DNA from: an uncultured Microbacterium sp.
Lineage (GTDB): Bacteria; Actinomycetota; Actinomycetes; Actinomycetales; Microbacteriaceae
Direction of reading: 5' to 3'
Length of the DNA stretch: 64,000 nt
NCBI GenBank assembly: GCA_913774845.1
Contig: CAJYJO010000033.1
Coordinates: 1 to 64,000, forward strand
Below, piece after piece: positions 19,522 to 26,779 of the stretch. Below the pieces are notes generated by a model, which saw only the letters and a program-made list of their open reading frames with translations, had not been told where the DNA came from and made no database searches. The translations under genes and the position numbers were made by a program. Positions within the stretch are counted from its first letter, which is position 1. Every line of letters begins with the position of its first letter.

Positions 19522-20516
19522 GCGGGACCTCCGATGAGACGACTGAGGGTGAAGACGCGCTCGCCCAGGCGCACGCGCGTGCCGTCTTCGAGAAGAGTGC
19601 GGGCTCCGGGACGCAGCGGGTGGACGGTGCCGTCGTCGTCGATGAGCTCGGACCCGTTCGTGGATCCCGCGTCGGTGACCCAGATGACGTCGCCGTCGTG
19701 CTCCAGACGCAGGTGCGTCTTGGAGATGAGGCGGTCCGGATCATCCACGGCGATCAACACGTCGCCGGGCTGCTCGGCCACGGGCGCACGGCCGAAGTTC
19801 ACCGCGGCCGGCAGCTCGAACTGCGCGCGTTGGCCGGTGTCGAACGTGACGAGCAGCTGGTCGCGCCCCGCCGCGGGCGCGGCGATCGCGACGGGCGCCG
19901 CCGTCTCGGGGACGGCGGATGCCGCGCGCTCACCGGCGAGGACCGGTGCGGCGAGCGCGACGAGCGGCGCGTCCCAGGCGGGGGCGGCCGGAAGGGAGGG
20001 GGCGGCGTCGATCCGCAGCGGGTCCCGGGTCGCAGCGGAACGCGCGTGCACCGTCGGTTCGGCCAGATCGCGGGCCTCCGCGGCATCCGCGTCCCTCCGC
20101 CCGCGCGGGACGGAGAGCAGGACGGTACCGGCGGCGCGATCGGCCCAGGAACGTTGACGGCCCGAGCGGTCGAAAGCGGCGGAGGCGACGACGACCCAGG
20201 CACCGACGACGAGCACGAGCCCGCCCAGCACCACCAGGGTGCCGCGGACGAACGCGCGTCCCGCACCCGGAACGACCGGCGACTCGGCACGCGCGGCGCG
20301 CAGACCGAACAGCAGCGCCCCCGGGGTGAGTCCCCGTCGCGCCTGCAGGATCCAGAGCCCCAGGAGGGCCTCCAAGGCGACCGCGATCCCGAGGACGGGA
20401 GAGCCGAGAAGGGATGCCACGCCCGCGGCGATCACGACCAGGGCCGCGTCGACGCTGAAGGCGCCCACGCGCGTCCCGACCGGCGCGGGCGCGCCGGGGG
20501 GCGGCGACTGCGTCAT
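19518..20516 (-). CDS. RDD-family membrane protein with C-terminal FHA domain
   Basis: This 332-residue protein has an N-terminal RDD-like membrane part of about 140 residues (VGAFSVDAALVVIAAGVASLL, GLTPGALLFGLR, VRGTLVVLGGLVLVVG), a variable Ala/Pro-rich linker, then a forkhead-associated domain. FHA hallmarks are FGRAP, RLISKTHLRL and DAGSTNGSEL. FHA domains bind phosphothreonine peptides, so this is a membrane-anchored phospho-reader in the type VII operon. The likely role is to couple Ser/Thr kinase signalling to secretion; the phosphorylated partner is unknown. Its ATG overlaps the upstream eccD-like stop (ATGA), and its stop overlaps the eccC start. Confidence 0.88.
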   Translation of the reverse strand: MTQSPPPGAPAPVGTRVGAFSVDAALVVIAAGVASLLGSPVLGIAVALEALLGLWILQARRGLTPGALLFGLRAARAESPVVPGAGRAFVRGTLVVLGGLVLVVGAWVVVASAAFDRSGRQRSWADRAAGTVLLSVPRGRRDADAAEARDLAEPTVHARSAATRDPLRIDAAPSLPAAPAWDAPLVALAAPVLAGERAASAVPETAAPVAIAAPAAGRDQLLVTFDTGQRAQFELPAAVNFGRAPVAEQPGDVLIAVDDPDRLISKTHLRLEHDGDVIWVTDAGSTNGSELIDDDGTVHPLRPGARTLLEDGTRVRLGERVFTLSRLIGGPA

Positions 20517-21859
20517 GTCGCCATCATCGCACGCGCGATCTCGATCGCCCCGGCCGCGAGCATGCCGGCCGGAAGCGACAGAGCAGTCGCGAGCGCCTCG
20601 AAGACGTCGCCCGTCCGCGACCATCCCAGCGACCGCAGACCCCGGCCCACGGGGACGACGAGAAGGGCCGCGCCGAGGCCGACCAGCAGCAGGATGCCGG
20701 CGATCCCGACGAGCAGTTCGGGCGAGAACGCGGGGAGGAGGGCCCCCAGCACGGCGGCGAGGACGATCACCGCGCCCGCGCGGGCCACCCACCGCAGGGA
20801 GGGCACGGTGCTGCGCCGCGAACCGAGCAGGAGCGCCAGGACCACGGTGACCGCGAGGGCGATGCGTCCGCCGAGGACGACCGGTTCACCCGCGGGGAAC
20901 GACGGCAGGGCCGCGAAGGCGCTCGCCGCGCCGGCGGCGACGAGCAGCAGCGTGCCGATCGACAACCGCGCCGTGGACCGTTGGACGAGGGCGTCGGCGT
21001 CGTCGGCCTCGATTGTGCGGACCTCGTCGGGGAGGTTCTGCCGCACCGTCCATCGGGTGCTCTGGAAGCGGCCGTAGTCGATGAAGGTGCCGGGGGCCAC
21101 GTCGACCAGGCTCGCCTGGAGGATTCGCTGGGCGACCGGAACCAGACCGAGCGTCACGGCCGCCGGCGCCGACACGTCGAGGTGCAGCAGCAGCGCCGCC
21201 CCCCACACCGCGGCGAGCATCGCCAGGACGATGGCCGCGGTGCGGCTCTGCGCGCACAGGGAGTCGGTGGAGCCGAGTACGCCGAGCACCCCGGCGACGA
21301 TCGCGGCGCTCAGCACTCCGGTGAAGACGGCGACGAGGTCGGCGGAGGCGGGCAGGTCGGGGACCACGGCGACGCCGCCGCCGAACGCGAGGGCGATGAC
21401 TCCGACAACGGGTGCGAGCGTTGCCGTGCGCGCGCGGGCACGGAGTCCGAAGACCGCCGCAGCGAGCAGCGCCGCGACGAGGGCGAGCACCCCCACGGGC
21501 GCGCGGACCTGCTCCGGGAGGGCGTCGGCGCTCTGCAGCCTCAGAAGGGCCAGGATGCCGCCCCCCGCCGCCAGGACCCACCACGCCGCCGCGAGCCGCG
21601 CCGCCCGAGCCTCGGTCGCGCGCACCGTCGCGCCGGGAAGCGATGCCGTCGGGTCGACGAGCACGAGCACCGCACCGTCGTCGAGACCGGTCATCGGCGT
21701 GGAGCGGAGGATCTCGCGCCCCGAGATACCCACGACGCGCGTATGGCGCGTCGGCGCCGAGCCCGCCGCGCGCAGCACGTCGTCAACACGCGCCTGCAGG
21801 GGAACGACCAGGTCGAAGCGCGAATCGCCATCGATGAGGGCGACACGGCGCCCGTGCAT
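20513..21859 (-). CDS. EccD-like type VII membrane protein (second EccD)
   Basis: This 448-residue protein has an N-terminal ubiquitin/YukD-like segment of about 70 residues (RRVALIDGDSRFDLVVPLQ, then GREIL and DDGAVLVLVD), followed by eleven or so hydrophobic segments to the C-terminus. A cytosolic loop of about 60 residues splits them (SLVDVAPGTFIDYGRF...RQNLPDEVRTIEADDADALVQRSTARL). This is the EccD layout, but sequence similarity to the EccD at 26780 is low by eye. The start is uncertain: ATG at 21859 follows AGAGGTG closely, while TTG at 21874 follows GAGGGGG with better spacing. It is first in the minus-strand operon, with the palindrome at 21978-22001 upstream. Confidence 0.8.
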   Translation of the reverse strand: MHGRRVALIDGDSRFDLVVPLQARVDDVLRAAGSAPTRHTRVVGISGREILRSTPMTGLDDGAVLVLVDPTASLPGATVRATEARAARLAAAWWVLAAGGGILALLRLQSADALPEQVRAPVGVLALVAALLAAAVFGLRARARTATLAPVVGVIALAFGGGVAVVPDLPASADLVAVFTGVLSAAIVAGVLGVLGSTDSLCAQSRTAAIVLAMLAAVWGAALLLHLDVSAPAAVTLGLVPVAQRILQASLVDVAPGTFIDYGRFQSTRWTVRQNLPDEVRTIEADDADALVQRSTARLSIGTLLLVAAGAASAFAALPSFPAGEPVVLGGRIALAVTVVLALLLGSRRSTVPSLRWVARAGAVIVLAAVLGALLPAFSPELLVGIAGILLLVGLGAALLVVPVGRGLRSLGWSRTGDVFEALATALSLPAGMLAAGAIEIARAMMAT

Positions 21860-21977
21860 CACCTCTGCGCTCAACGGTCCCCCTCGCTCTCGCGCCACGA
21901 CGGCCCGCGGGCCGGCGACCGCACCAGCGTATCCGGCCGGCACCGGGCCGTTCGTCTTTCGATCCGCCACCGGGGAT

Positions 21978-22001
21978 AAAGATGAGAGAATTGTCATCTT
22001 T
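21978..22001. promoter_or_regulatory. Palindrome in the divergent type VII promoter region
   Basis: AAAGATGA (21978-21985) and TCATCTTT (21994-22001) form a perfect 8-bp inverted repeat separated by 8 nt (GAGAATTG). It lies in an AT-rich patch of the 292-nt gap between the eccD-like start and the first esx gene. Size and position suit an operator bound by a dimeric regulator, or a promoter core serving both directions. No regulator gene sits next to it. Confidence 0.6.
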
Positions 22002-22166
22002 GAATATGGGTCCCGGGGTTGTCGATCCGGGTCGCCATTACGTAGGTTCGAAGTCCGGTGGGGGGCTCCGGCTCCTCCACCGATGCCGCCGACGGACCTC
22101 CGTCCCGGGCGGACATCCGATTCCCCTATGCCCGGGCGCGCCCGGAGGAACAACGAGGAGACAGTC

Positions 22167-22478
22167 GTGGCAGATCTCATCGCAGCCCAGGAGGGTGCGC
22201 TTCGTCGCGGTGCCGAGGCGGTCAACACCGCCAAGGGCGGCATCGACGAGCAGGTCCGGAAGGTCCGTTCCGAGCTCGACCAGGTGGCCGGCTTCTGGAC
22301 CGGTGCGGCGGCCGGTTCGTACACACAGCTCATGCAGCGGTGGAATGAAGAGACCACCAAGCTCAACAACGTGCTCGTCACGCTCGAAGACGCGCTGCGC
22401 GGCACCGAGCGCGACCAGGCCGCCTCGGAAGAGTCGCACCAGCAGACCATCGGCAACCTGGGCTCGCTGCTCGGCTGA
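22167..22478 (+). CDS. WXG100-family type VII secreted protein (EsxA-like, pair 1)
   Basis: This 103-residue helical hairpin protein has the central turn motif W-T-G in VAGFWTGAAAGSY. The GTG at 22167 is chosen for GAGGAG 6 nt upstream and because the length then matches the family. There is no signal peptide, as expected for a type VII substrate. It clearly resembles the protein at 26080-26397: both have EGAL-RG near the start, RDQAA in the second helix and GSLLG or DSLLGG at the end. It should form a heterodimer with the next gene's product, secreted through the EccB/C/D machine. It opens the plus-strand half of the locus. Confidence 0.92.
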   Translation: MADLIAAQEGALRRGAEAVNTAKGGIDEQVRKVRSELDQVAGFWTGAAAGSYTQLMQRWNEETTKLNNVLVTLEDALRGTERDQAASEESHQQTIGNLGSLLG

Positions 22479-22507
22479 CCCCGCTCGACACGAAAGAAGG
22501 AACTCCC

Positions 22508-22795
22508 ATGCAGTCCATGTCCGTTCGTCCCGAGCAGGTCATCGCCCTCTCCGGTCAGATCCGCAACGGCGCCGCCGGCATCCGCACCCGTCTCGACGAG
22601 CTCGAGTCGCAGGTCAACGCCCTGCGCGCCTCCTGGGACGGTGAGGCGCAGACCGCCTACGACCAGGCCCAGGCCCAGTGGACCCAGTCCATCACCCGCC
22701 TCAACGAACTGCTCCAGCAGATCGCGGGCAAGACCGACGAGATCGCCCAGGGTTACACCTCGACCGACAAGTCCGCCGCCGGCCGCTTCGTCTGA
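22508..22795 (+). CDS. WXG100-family type VII secreted protein (EsxB-like, pair 1)
   Basis: This 95-residue protein has the helix-turn-helix WXG100 form with W-D-G in LRASWDGEAQTAY, and ends in QGYTSTDKSAAGRF. The Y-x-x-x-D element YTSTD is the C-terminal type VII export signal of EsxB-type partners, recognised by EccC. AGAAGGA lies 6-8 nt before the ATG. It lies 29 nt downstream of its partner, so the pair is one transcript. It is paralogous to 26399-26686, which has the same YxTTD ending. It probably supplies the secretion signal for the dimer. Confidence 0.93.
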   Translation: MQSMSVRPEQVIALSGQIRNGAAGIRTRLDELESQVNALRASWDGEAQTAYDQAQAQWTQSITRLNELLQQIAGKTDEIAQGYTSTDKSAAGRFV

Positions 22796-22806
22796 GTCAC
22801 CGGGAG

Positions 22807-22832
22807 CCGGCGGTCGCTGCGGCGGCCGCCGG
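22807..22832 (+). terminator. Attenuator-like hairpin after esx pair 1
   Basis: CCGGCGG (22807-22813) pairs with CCGCCGG (22826-22832) over a 12-nt loop, starting 12 nt after the esx stop. A partial terminator here would raise esx transcript levels above those of the downstream genes, which suits abundant secreted substrates. This is inference from structure alone. Confidence 0.4.
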
Positions 22833-22900
22833 TTTCTGCGGCCCGCCCGGGCCTCCCCCCCTTCCGCGCCACGCGCACACGTCCGCGCTTCGAGAAACGA

Positions 22901-23302
22901 GTGAATCTGATGAACGGTCAGGTCGGTTACGACGGCGACCAGGTGCAGCACAACGTCGTGCTGTTGACCGAGGTTCCCGAGGAGATTCCGGCCGCCGACA
23001 TCATCCGGCAGGTCGACGGCAACTCCGCCGAGGACACCTCCGCCGAGTTCACCCGCCACCTCGAGCAGCGAGCGAGAGAATTGGCGGCGGAGATCGAGAA
23101 TCTCCGCGGGTGGGTGCTTCTCAACGCCCAGAACCTCGCCCAGGCGGTGGCCGCCCTGCAGGAACGCGACATGATCAACGCCACCGACGCGCAGCAGGCG
23201 CTGTCGGTCATCGACTCGGCGTCGCAGCCGGCCCCGTCGGGGGGTTCCTCGCCGGCAGGCGCAGACGGTACGAAAGCATTCCTCTCGGGGCTTCCCCGAT
23301 GA
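22901..23302 (+). CDS. Unidentified type VII locus protein, 133 aa
   Basis: I do not recognise this family. The protein is acidic and mostly helical, with a polar N-terminus (NGQVGYDGDQVQHN), a possible coiled coil around residues 45-95 (EFTRHLEQRARELAAEIENL...NAQNLAQAVAALQERD), and a Ser/Pro/Gly-rich C-terminus. It has no signal peptide or membrane segment. The single LRGW echoes a WXG-like turn, but the spacing is wrong for WXG100. GTG at 22901 or ATG at 22910 could start it; neither has a strong ribosome site. The stop overlaps the mycosin 1 start by 4 nt, so it is tightly coupled. A substrate or chaperone of this locus is possible. Confidence 0.75.
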   Translation: MNLMNGQVGYDGDQVQHNVVLLTEVPEEIPAADIIRQVDGNSAEDTSAEFTRHLEQRARELAAEIENLRGWVLLNAQNLAQAVAALQERDMINATDAQQALSVIDSASQPAPSGGSSPAGADGTKAFLSGLPR

Positions 23303-24588
23303 CGCGGGCCCGCAATCGCCGAGCGGTCTGGACCGCGGTGGCGATCGTCGCCGCGCTGCTTGTCCCGTTTGCACCCTCGCCCGCATTCGCCGAAGACACA
23401 GACGCCCAATGGTGGGCCGACGCGTACGGCGTCGATGCGACGCACGCCGCGGGGTTCACGGGCGCGGGCGTCAAAGTGGCTGTCATCGACTCGCAGATCA
23501 ACCCGAACCTGCCCGTCTTCGCCGGCCGAAACCTCTCGGTCTCCGAGACGCGCGTCTGCGCGACCGGATCCGAACCGGTGTCCGACGTCGCCGACTCGGG
23601 GACCATCCACGGGACGACGATGGCGGCCATGATCATCGGGAACGGCACGGGGGCGGGAGAGGTTCGCGGAATCGCTCCGGACGCCGACCTGACGTTCTAT
23701 GGCCTCGGACCCAAGAACGGCCCGGACTGCGAAGAACCGACGGATGATCGGCTCGGAAACATTGGCACTCTTATTAAAGCGGCCGTCGACGACGGCGCCC
23801 AGGTCATCAGCATGTCGTACGGATCGGGGACCCGAGACTACGACGTCCCCGTGATGGCATACGCCCTGGCGCGGGGGGTGGCCGTGGTGATCTCGGAGCC
23901 GAACTGGTCCGAAGTGTCCAACAGTAAGACGGACGTCGCGTCCATGAACGGCGTCGTGGGCGTCAGCGAGGTGAACCGGGCCGGCGAACTCCAGAGGCAC
24001 CTCAACGGCGACGCCTTCGTCGTGCCGGAAACCACGGTCGTCGCCGCCGGGGACAATCTGCCCACCGTGGGTGCGCAAGGCGACTGGTCCAAGACGGAGG
24101 TCAGCGGCGGATCCTCTTACGCAGCGCCCCTCGTCGCGGGGATGCTCGCCCTTGCGGCGCAGAAATATCCTCAGGCGACGGGCAATCAGCTGGTGCACGC
24201 ACTCATCTCGAGCACGAACGGGACCGTGCATGAGCCCGTGCGCACGGAGAACGGATACGGGTACGGCGCCGCCTGGTTGCCGACGCTCCTGACGGTCGAC
24301 CCGCTGCAGTATCCCGATGAGACCCCCCTGATGGGAAAACCGCTCGGCACGCCCACAGCCGATCAGATCGCCGAAGCCCGAGAGCAAGGATTCGTCGCTC
24401 CCCCCTCCCAGACACAGCCTCGCAACACGTTCGACCGGGGCGACATGCAGGAGGCGCCGGTCAGCATCATGACCTTCGTGCCGTGGATCATCGGCCTCCT
24501 CATCGTCCTCGTCCTGGTCGCCGGGGCCGTCACTGTCTTCGTCATCACTCGCCAACGTCGCCAGACCCGAGAAGGGACCACACCATGA
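23299..24588 (+). CDS. Mycosin-like subtilase 1 of the type VII locus
   Basis: This 429-residue membrane-anchored S8 protease has an N-terminal signal sequence (about residues 1-31, ending PAFA) and the catalytic triad D64 (AVIDS), H104 (TIHGTTMA) and S273 (GGSSYAAP). The oxyanion Asn is in SEPNW, and one C-terminal TM (about residues 390-418) is followed by a basic tail. This is the mycosin form: the protease faces outward and stabilises or processes the secretion complex. It differs from the second mycosin at 29441 in its diverged GSSYAAP nucleophile motif. ATGA overlaps link it to both neighbouring genes, so it is made alongside the 133-aa protein and the Gly-rich protein. Confidence 0.9.
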   Translation: MTRARNRRAVWTAVAIVAALLVPFAPSPAFAEDTDAQWWADAYGVDATHAAGFTGAGVKVAVIDSQINPNLPVFAGRNLSVSETRVCATGSEPVSDVADSGTIHGTTMAAMIIGNGTGAGEVRGIAPDADLTFYGLGPKNGPDCEEPTDDRLGNIGTLIKAAVDDGAQVISMSYGSGTRDYDVPVMAYALARGVAVVISEPNWSEVSNSKTDVASMNGVVGVSEVNRAGELQRHLNGDAFVVPETTVVAAGDNLPTVGAQGDWSKTEVSGGSSYAAPLVAGMLALAAQKYPQATGNQLVHALISSTNGTVHEPVRTENGYGYGAAWLPTLLTVDPLQYPDETPLMGKPLGTPTADQIAEAREQGFVAPPSQTQPRNTFDRGDMQEAPVSIMTFVPWIIGLLIVLVLVAGAVTVFVITRQRRQTREGTTP

Positions 24589-25997
24589 CCGGGCCCAACG
24601 AACAGCGCCTCATCGACTTCGCCGACACGGGAAGCGCCTGGGACATGCCGGGGAACCTCCCGCTCGTCACCGGGCTGCAGTCGTTGAAGCAGGTTCTGCA
24701 GAAGGTCGCCGAGAACCCCGGTGTGATGGGACAGACCGGGACTGCGGCGAGCACCCTCTTCGGCGCGACCGCCGTCGAGGTGCAGGAGCAGATCACCTGG
24801 GTCCAGGTCAACGCGGCGATCGTGATCTCCCAGGCGAACTCCGTTCGCGAGCGCGCACGCGAATCCCTGGCCAACCTGCCGCAGGGGTCGATGACCGAGG
24901 GACAAGCAGCGGCCGTCCGAGGGGCGACCGTCGGGGCGACGCTCGTCCTCGGACCCGTCGCTTTCCTCGCGGGCGAGGGAGCCGCTGCCGCGATCAATGG
25001 ATACCTTTCGAACCAGCGTGAAGAGGCCGCCGCGCGGGCGATGTCGGCGCACGCCGCCGAAATGGACAAGATCACGCTCGAGGCTCCGCCGGAGTTCCAG
25101 GTCGATCGCTCCAAGCAGCCCGTCTCCGGCGACCCCACGACCGACGGCACGACGTGGAACGGCGGCGGTGGCGGTGGCAGCGGCCGCTCCGGCACGCCCA
25201 CGTTCCAGCCCGCTCCCGTCGGTGGACCGTCGGGATACACACCCGGTGGGGGCGGCGGTGACTTCGTCGGTAGCGATCCCTCGGGCGGTGACGAAGGCCG
25301 CAGCGACTACGGCCCGTTCCACATCGACGTCCCGCAGGCCAACCTCGGACCGCGGCCTCCCATCGATCTCGGCTCTATCCCGCCGACCCCGACGCCGGAC
25401 GGCCCGCTCAACGGCTCTCCCACGCTGCCCGGGGTCATCCCGGCGGCTCCGGGATCGGGCGGCCTGAGCGGTGGCGCCGGTGCCGGCCTGGGATCCGGCC
25501 TCACCGCCGGCCTGGTCGCCGGCGGCGGCGGAGCCGCGGCCCTGGCCAATCTCGCCCGCGGTGCGGGCACTCCGGGCGGCAGCCTCTTCGGCGGCGGCAC
25601 CGCGACCTCCGGCACCGCGGCCCGCTCCGGCGGCCTGCTCGGCAAGACCGCGCCCGGCGGATCCGGTCTCGGTGCGCGCGGCGTCGGCGGAGTGGCCGGC
25701 GGCGGCACGGCCGGGGGTAGCACCAGCGGCTCCTCGGCAGCTCGCGGCGCAGGCATGCGAGCGGGCGGCCTGGCCGGCGCAGGCGGCACGGGCGGGACCG
25801 GTGCGGCCGGCGGCGCCACGGGTGCGGCCGGCGGTGGCAGCCGGGGCGTCGGTGGTATGGGCGGGCCGGGCTCGCGCTCGGATCGCCGCAACGAAGCGGC
25901 CCGTGGCCTGGGCGGCCCCATCGCCCCGCGCATGGAGGACGACGAAGAGATCGGCCCCCGCTCCGAGAACGCGCAGGCCGGCGGACGAGACGACTGA
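24585..25997 (+). CDS. Gly-rich putative type VII substrate, 470 aa
   Basis: No family is recognised. Residues 1-170 look helical, with a hydrophobic stretch (about 105-140, GATVGATLVLGPVAFLAGEG) resembling a hairpin or a membrane-active segment. Residues 180-290 are Gly/Pro/Ser-rich. Residues 300-430 are a low-complexity Gly/Ala region with repeated GG-AGG runs and many RSGG/AARG steps. The C-terminus is charged (MEDDEEIGPRSE). This two-part plan (helical head, Gly-rich tail) recalls PE/PPE and EspB-type substrates, but no PE, PPE or WXG motif is visible. The start overlaps the mycosin 1 stop (ATGA). It lies directly ahead of esx pair 2, which supports export by this system. Confidence 0.8.
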   Translation: MTGPNEQRLIDFADTGSAWDMPGNLPLVTGLQSLKQVLQKVAENPGVMGQTGTAASTLFGATAVEVQEQITWVQVNAAIVISQANSVRERARESLANLPQGSMTEGQAAAVRGATVGATLVLGPVAFLAGEGAAAAINGYLSNQREEAAARAMSAHAAEMDKITLEAPPEFQVDRSKQPVSGDPTTDGTTWNGGGGGGSGRSGTPTFQPAPVGGPSGYTPGGGGGDFVGSDPSGGDEGRSDYGPFHIDVPQANLGPRPPIDLGSIPPTPTPDGPLNGSPTLPGVIPAAPGSGGLSGGAGAGLGSGLTAGLVAGGGGAAALANLARGAGTPGGSLFGGGTATSGTAARSGGLLGKTAPGGSGLGARGVGGVAGGGTAGGSTSGSSAARGAGMRAGGLAGAGGTGGTGAAGGATGAAGGGSRGVGGMGGPGSRSDRRNEAARGLGGPIAPRMEDDEEIGPRSENAQAGGRDD

Positions 25998-26079
25998 GCA
26001 GCCGGACCACCGGCCGAAATCACCGGGCCTCCGGCGCGCCACGAGCGCGACCAGTGCGGCCCCGACGGAGGACACCACG

Positions 26080-26397
26080 ATGACCGACCGCATCTCCGCG
26101 GAAGAGGGAGCCCTCGCCCGAGGCTCCCAGGCGGTGAACGGCGCGCACGCCGACATCGCCGACAGCACGCGACGCGTGCTCGCCGAACTCGACGAGCTGC
26201 AGGGTCGATGGGTGGGCGAAGCGGCGACCTCCTACGGTGTTCTCGTCAACGAGTGGACGGCGGGCGCGAACCGGCTGAACGACGTGCTGCTCACCCTGAG
26301 CGCCGCGCTCCAGGCCACCGCGCGCGACCAGGCCGCCGTCGAAGACGCCCACCGCACGACGATCAGCGGGCTGGACAGCCTGCTGGGAGGACAGTGA
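26080..26397 (+). CDS. WXG100-family type VII secreted protein (EsxA-like, pair 2)
   Basis: This 105-residue protein has the WXG100 turn W-V-G in LQGRWVGEAATSY and the EEGALARG start and LDSLLGG end it shares with the pair 1 protein at 22167. CGGAGGA lies about 7 nt before the ATG. It has no signal peptide. Its stop is 1 nt before the next esx ATG, so the pair should be made in equal amounts. The two pairs are clearly paralogous by eye, with conserved positions around RDQAA and N-RLNDVL/KLNNVL, so a local duplication is likely. Confidence 0.92.
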   Translation: MTDRISAEEGALARGSQAVNGAHADIADSTRRVLAELDELQGRWVGEAATSYGVLVNEWTAGANRLNDVLLTLSAALQATARDQAAVEDAHRTTISGLDSLLGGQ

Positions 26398-26398
26398 G

Positions 26399-26686
26399 AT
26401 GGAAGACCTTCGCGTCACCCCCGAATCGCTCCACGCCGCGGCCGCGCGCCTGCGTTCCGAGAGCGCGCGTATCGACGCCGCCCTCGGCAGCCTCGACGCC
26501 GAGGTCACCCGCCTGCGCGGGCAGTGGGAAGGCGCCGCGCAGTCGGCGTACGACACCGCCCAGCGCCAGTGGACGACCACGCTCGAGCACATGCGCGACG
26601 TCCTCCGTCGCATCGCGAACGCGACCGACGGCATCGCCGACGACTACGTGACCACCGACCGGGCGTCCGCGACGCGATTCCGCTGA
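26399..26686 (+). CDS. WXG100-family type VII secreted protein (EsxB-like, pair 2)
   Basis: This 95-residue protein has W-E-G in LRGQWEGAAQSAY and ends in DDYVTTDRASATRF. YVTTD is the YxxxD export signal, matching YTSTD of pair 1. It starts 1 nt after the previous stop codon (TGAGATG). Similarity to 22508-22795 runs through both helices (TA-QRQWT versus QAQAQWT). It should be the EccC-recognised partner in the second heterodimer. Next comes a 93-nt gap before eccD that holds a TAGTAT-like -10 element near 26727. Confidence 0.92.
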   Translation: MEDLRVTPESLHAAAARLRSESARIDAALGSLDAEVTRLRGQWEGAAQSAYDTAQRQWTTTLEHMRDVLRRIANATDGIADDYVTTDRASATRFR

Positions 26687-26779
26687 GCGAGGGCGTCCGG
26701 CACGGGGCGACCTCCCCGGCGACGATAGTATTTCGAGGTCTGACCGCTGGGGGCTTCGGTCCGGGAGAGGGGGTCGCGG

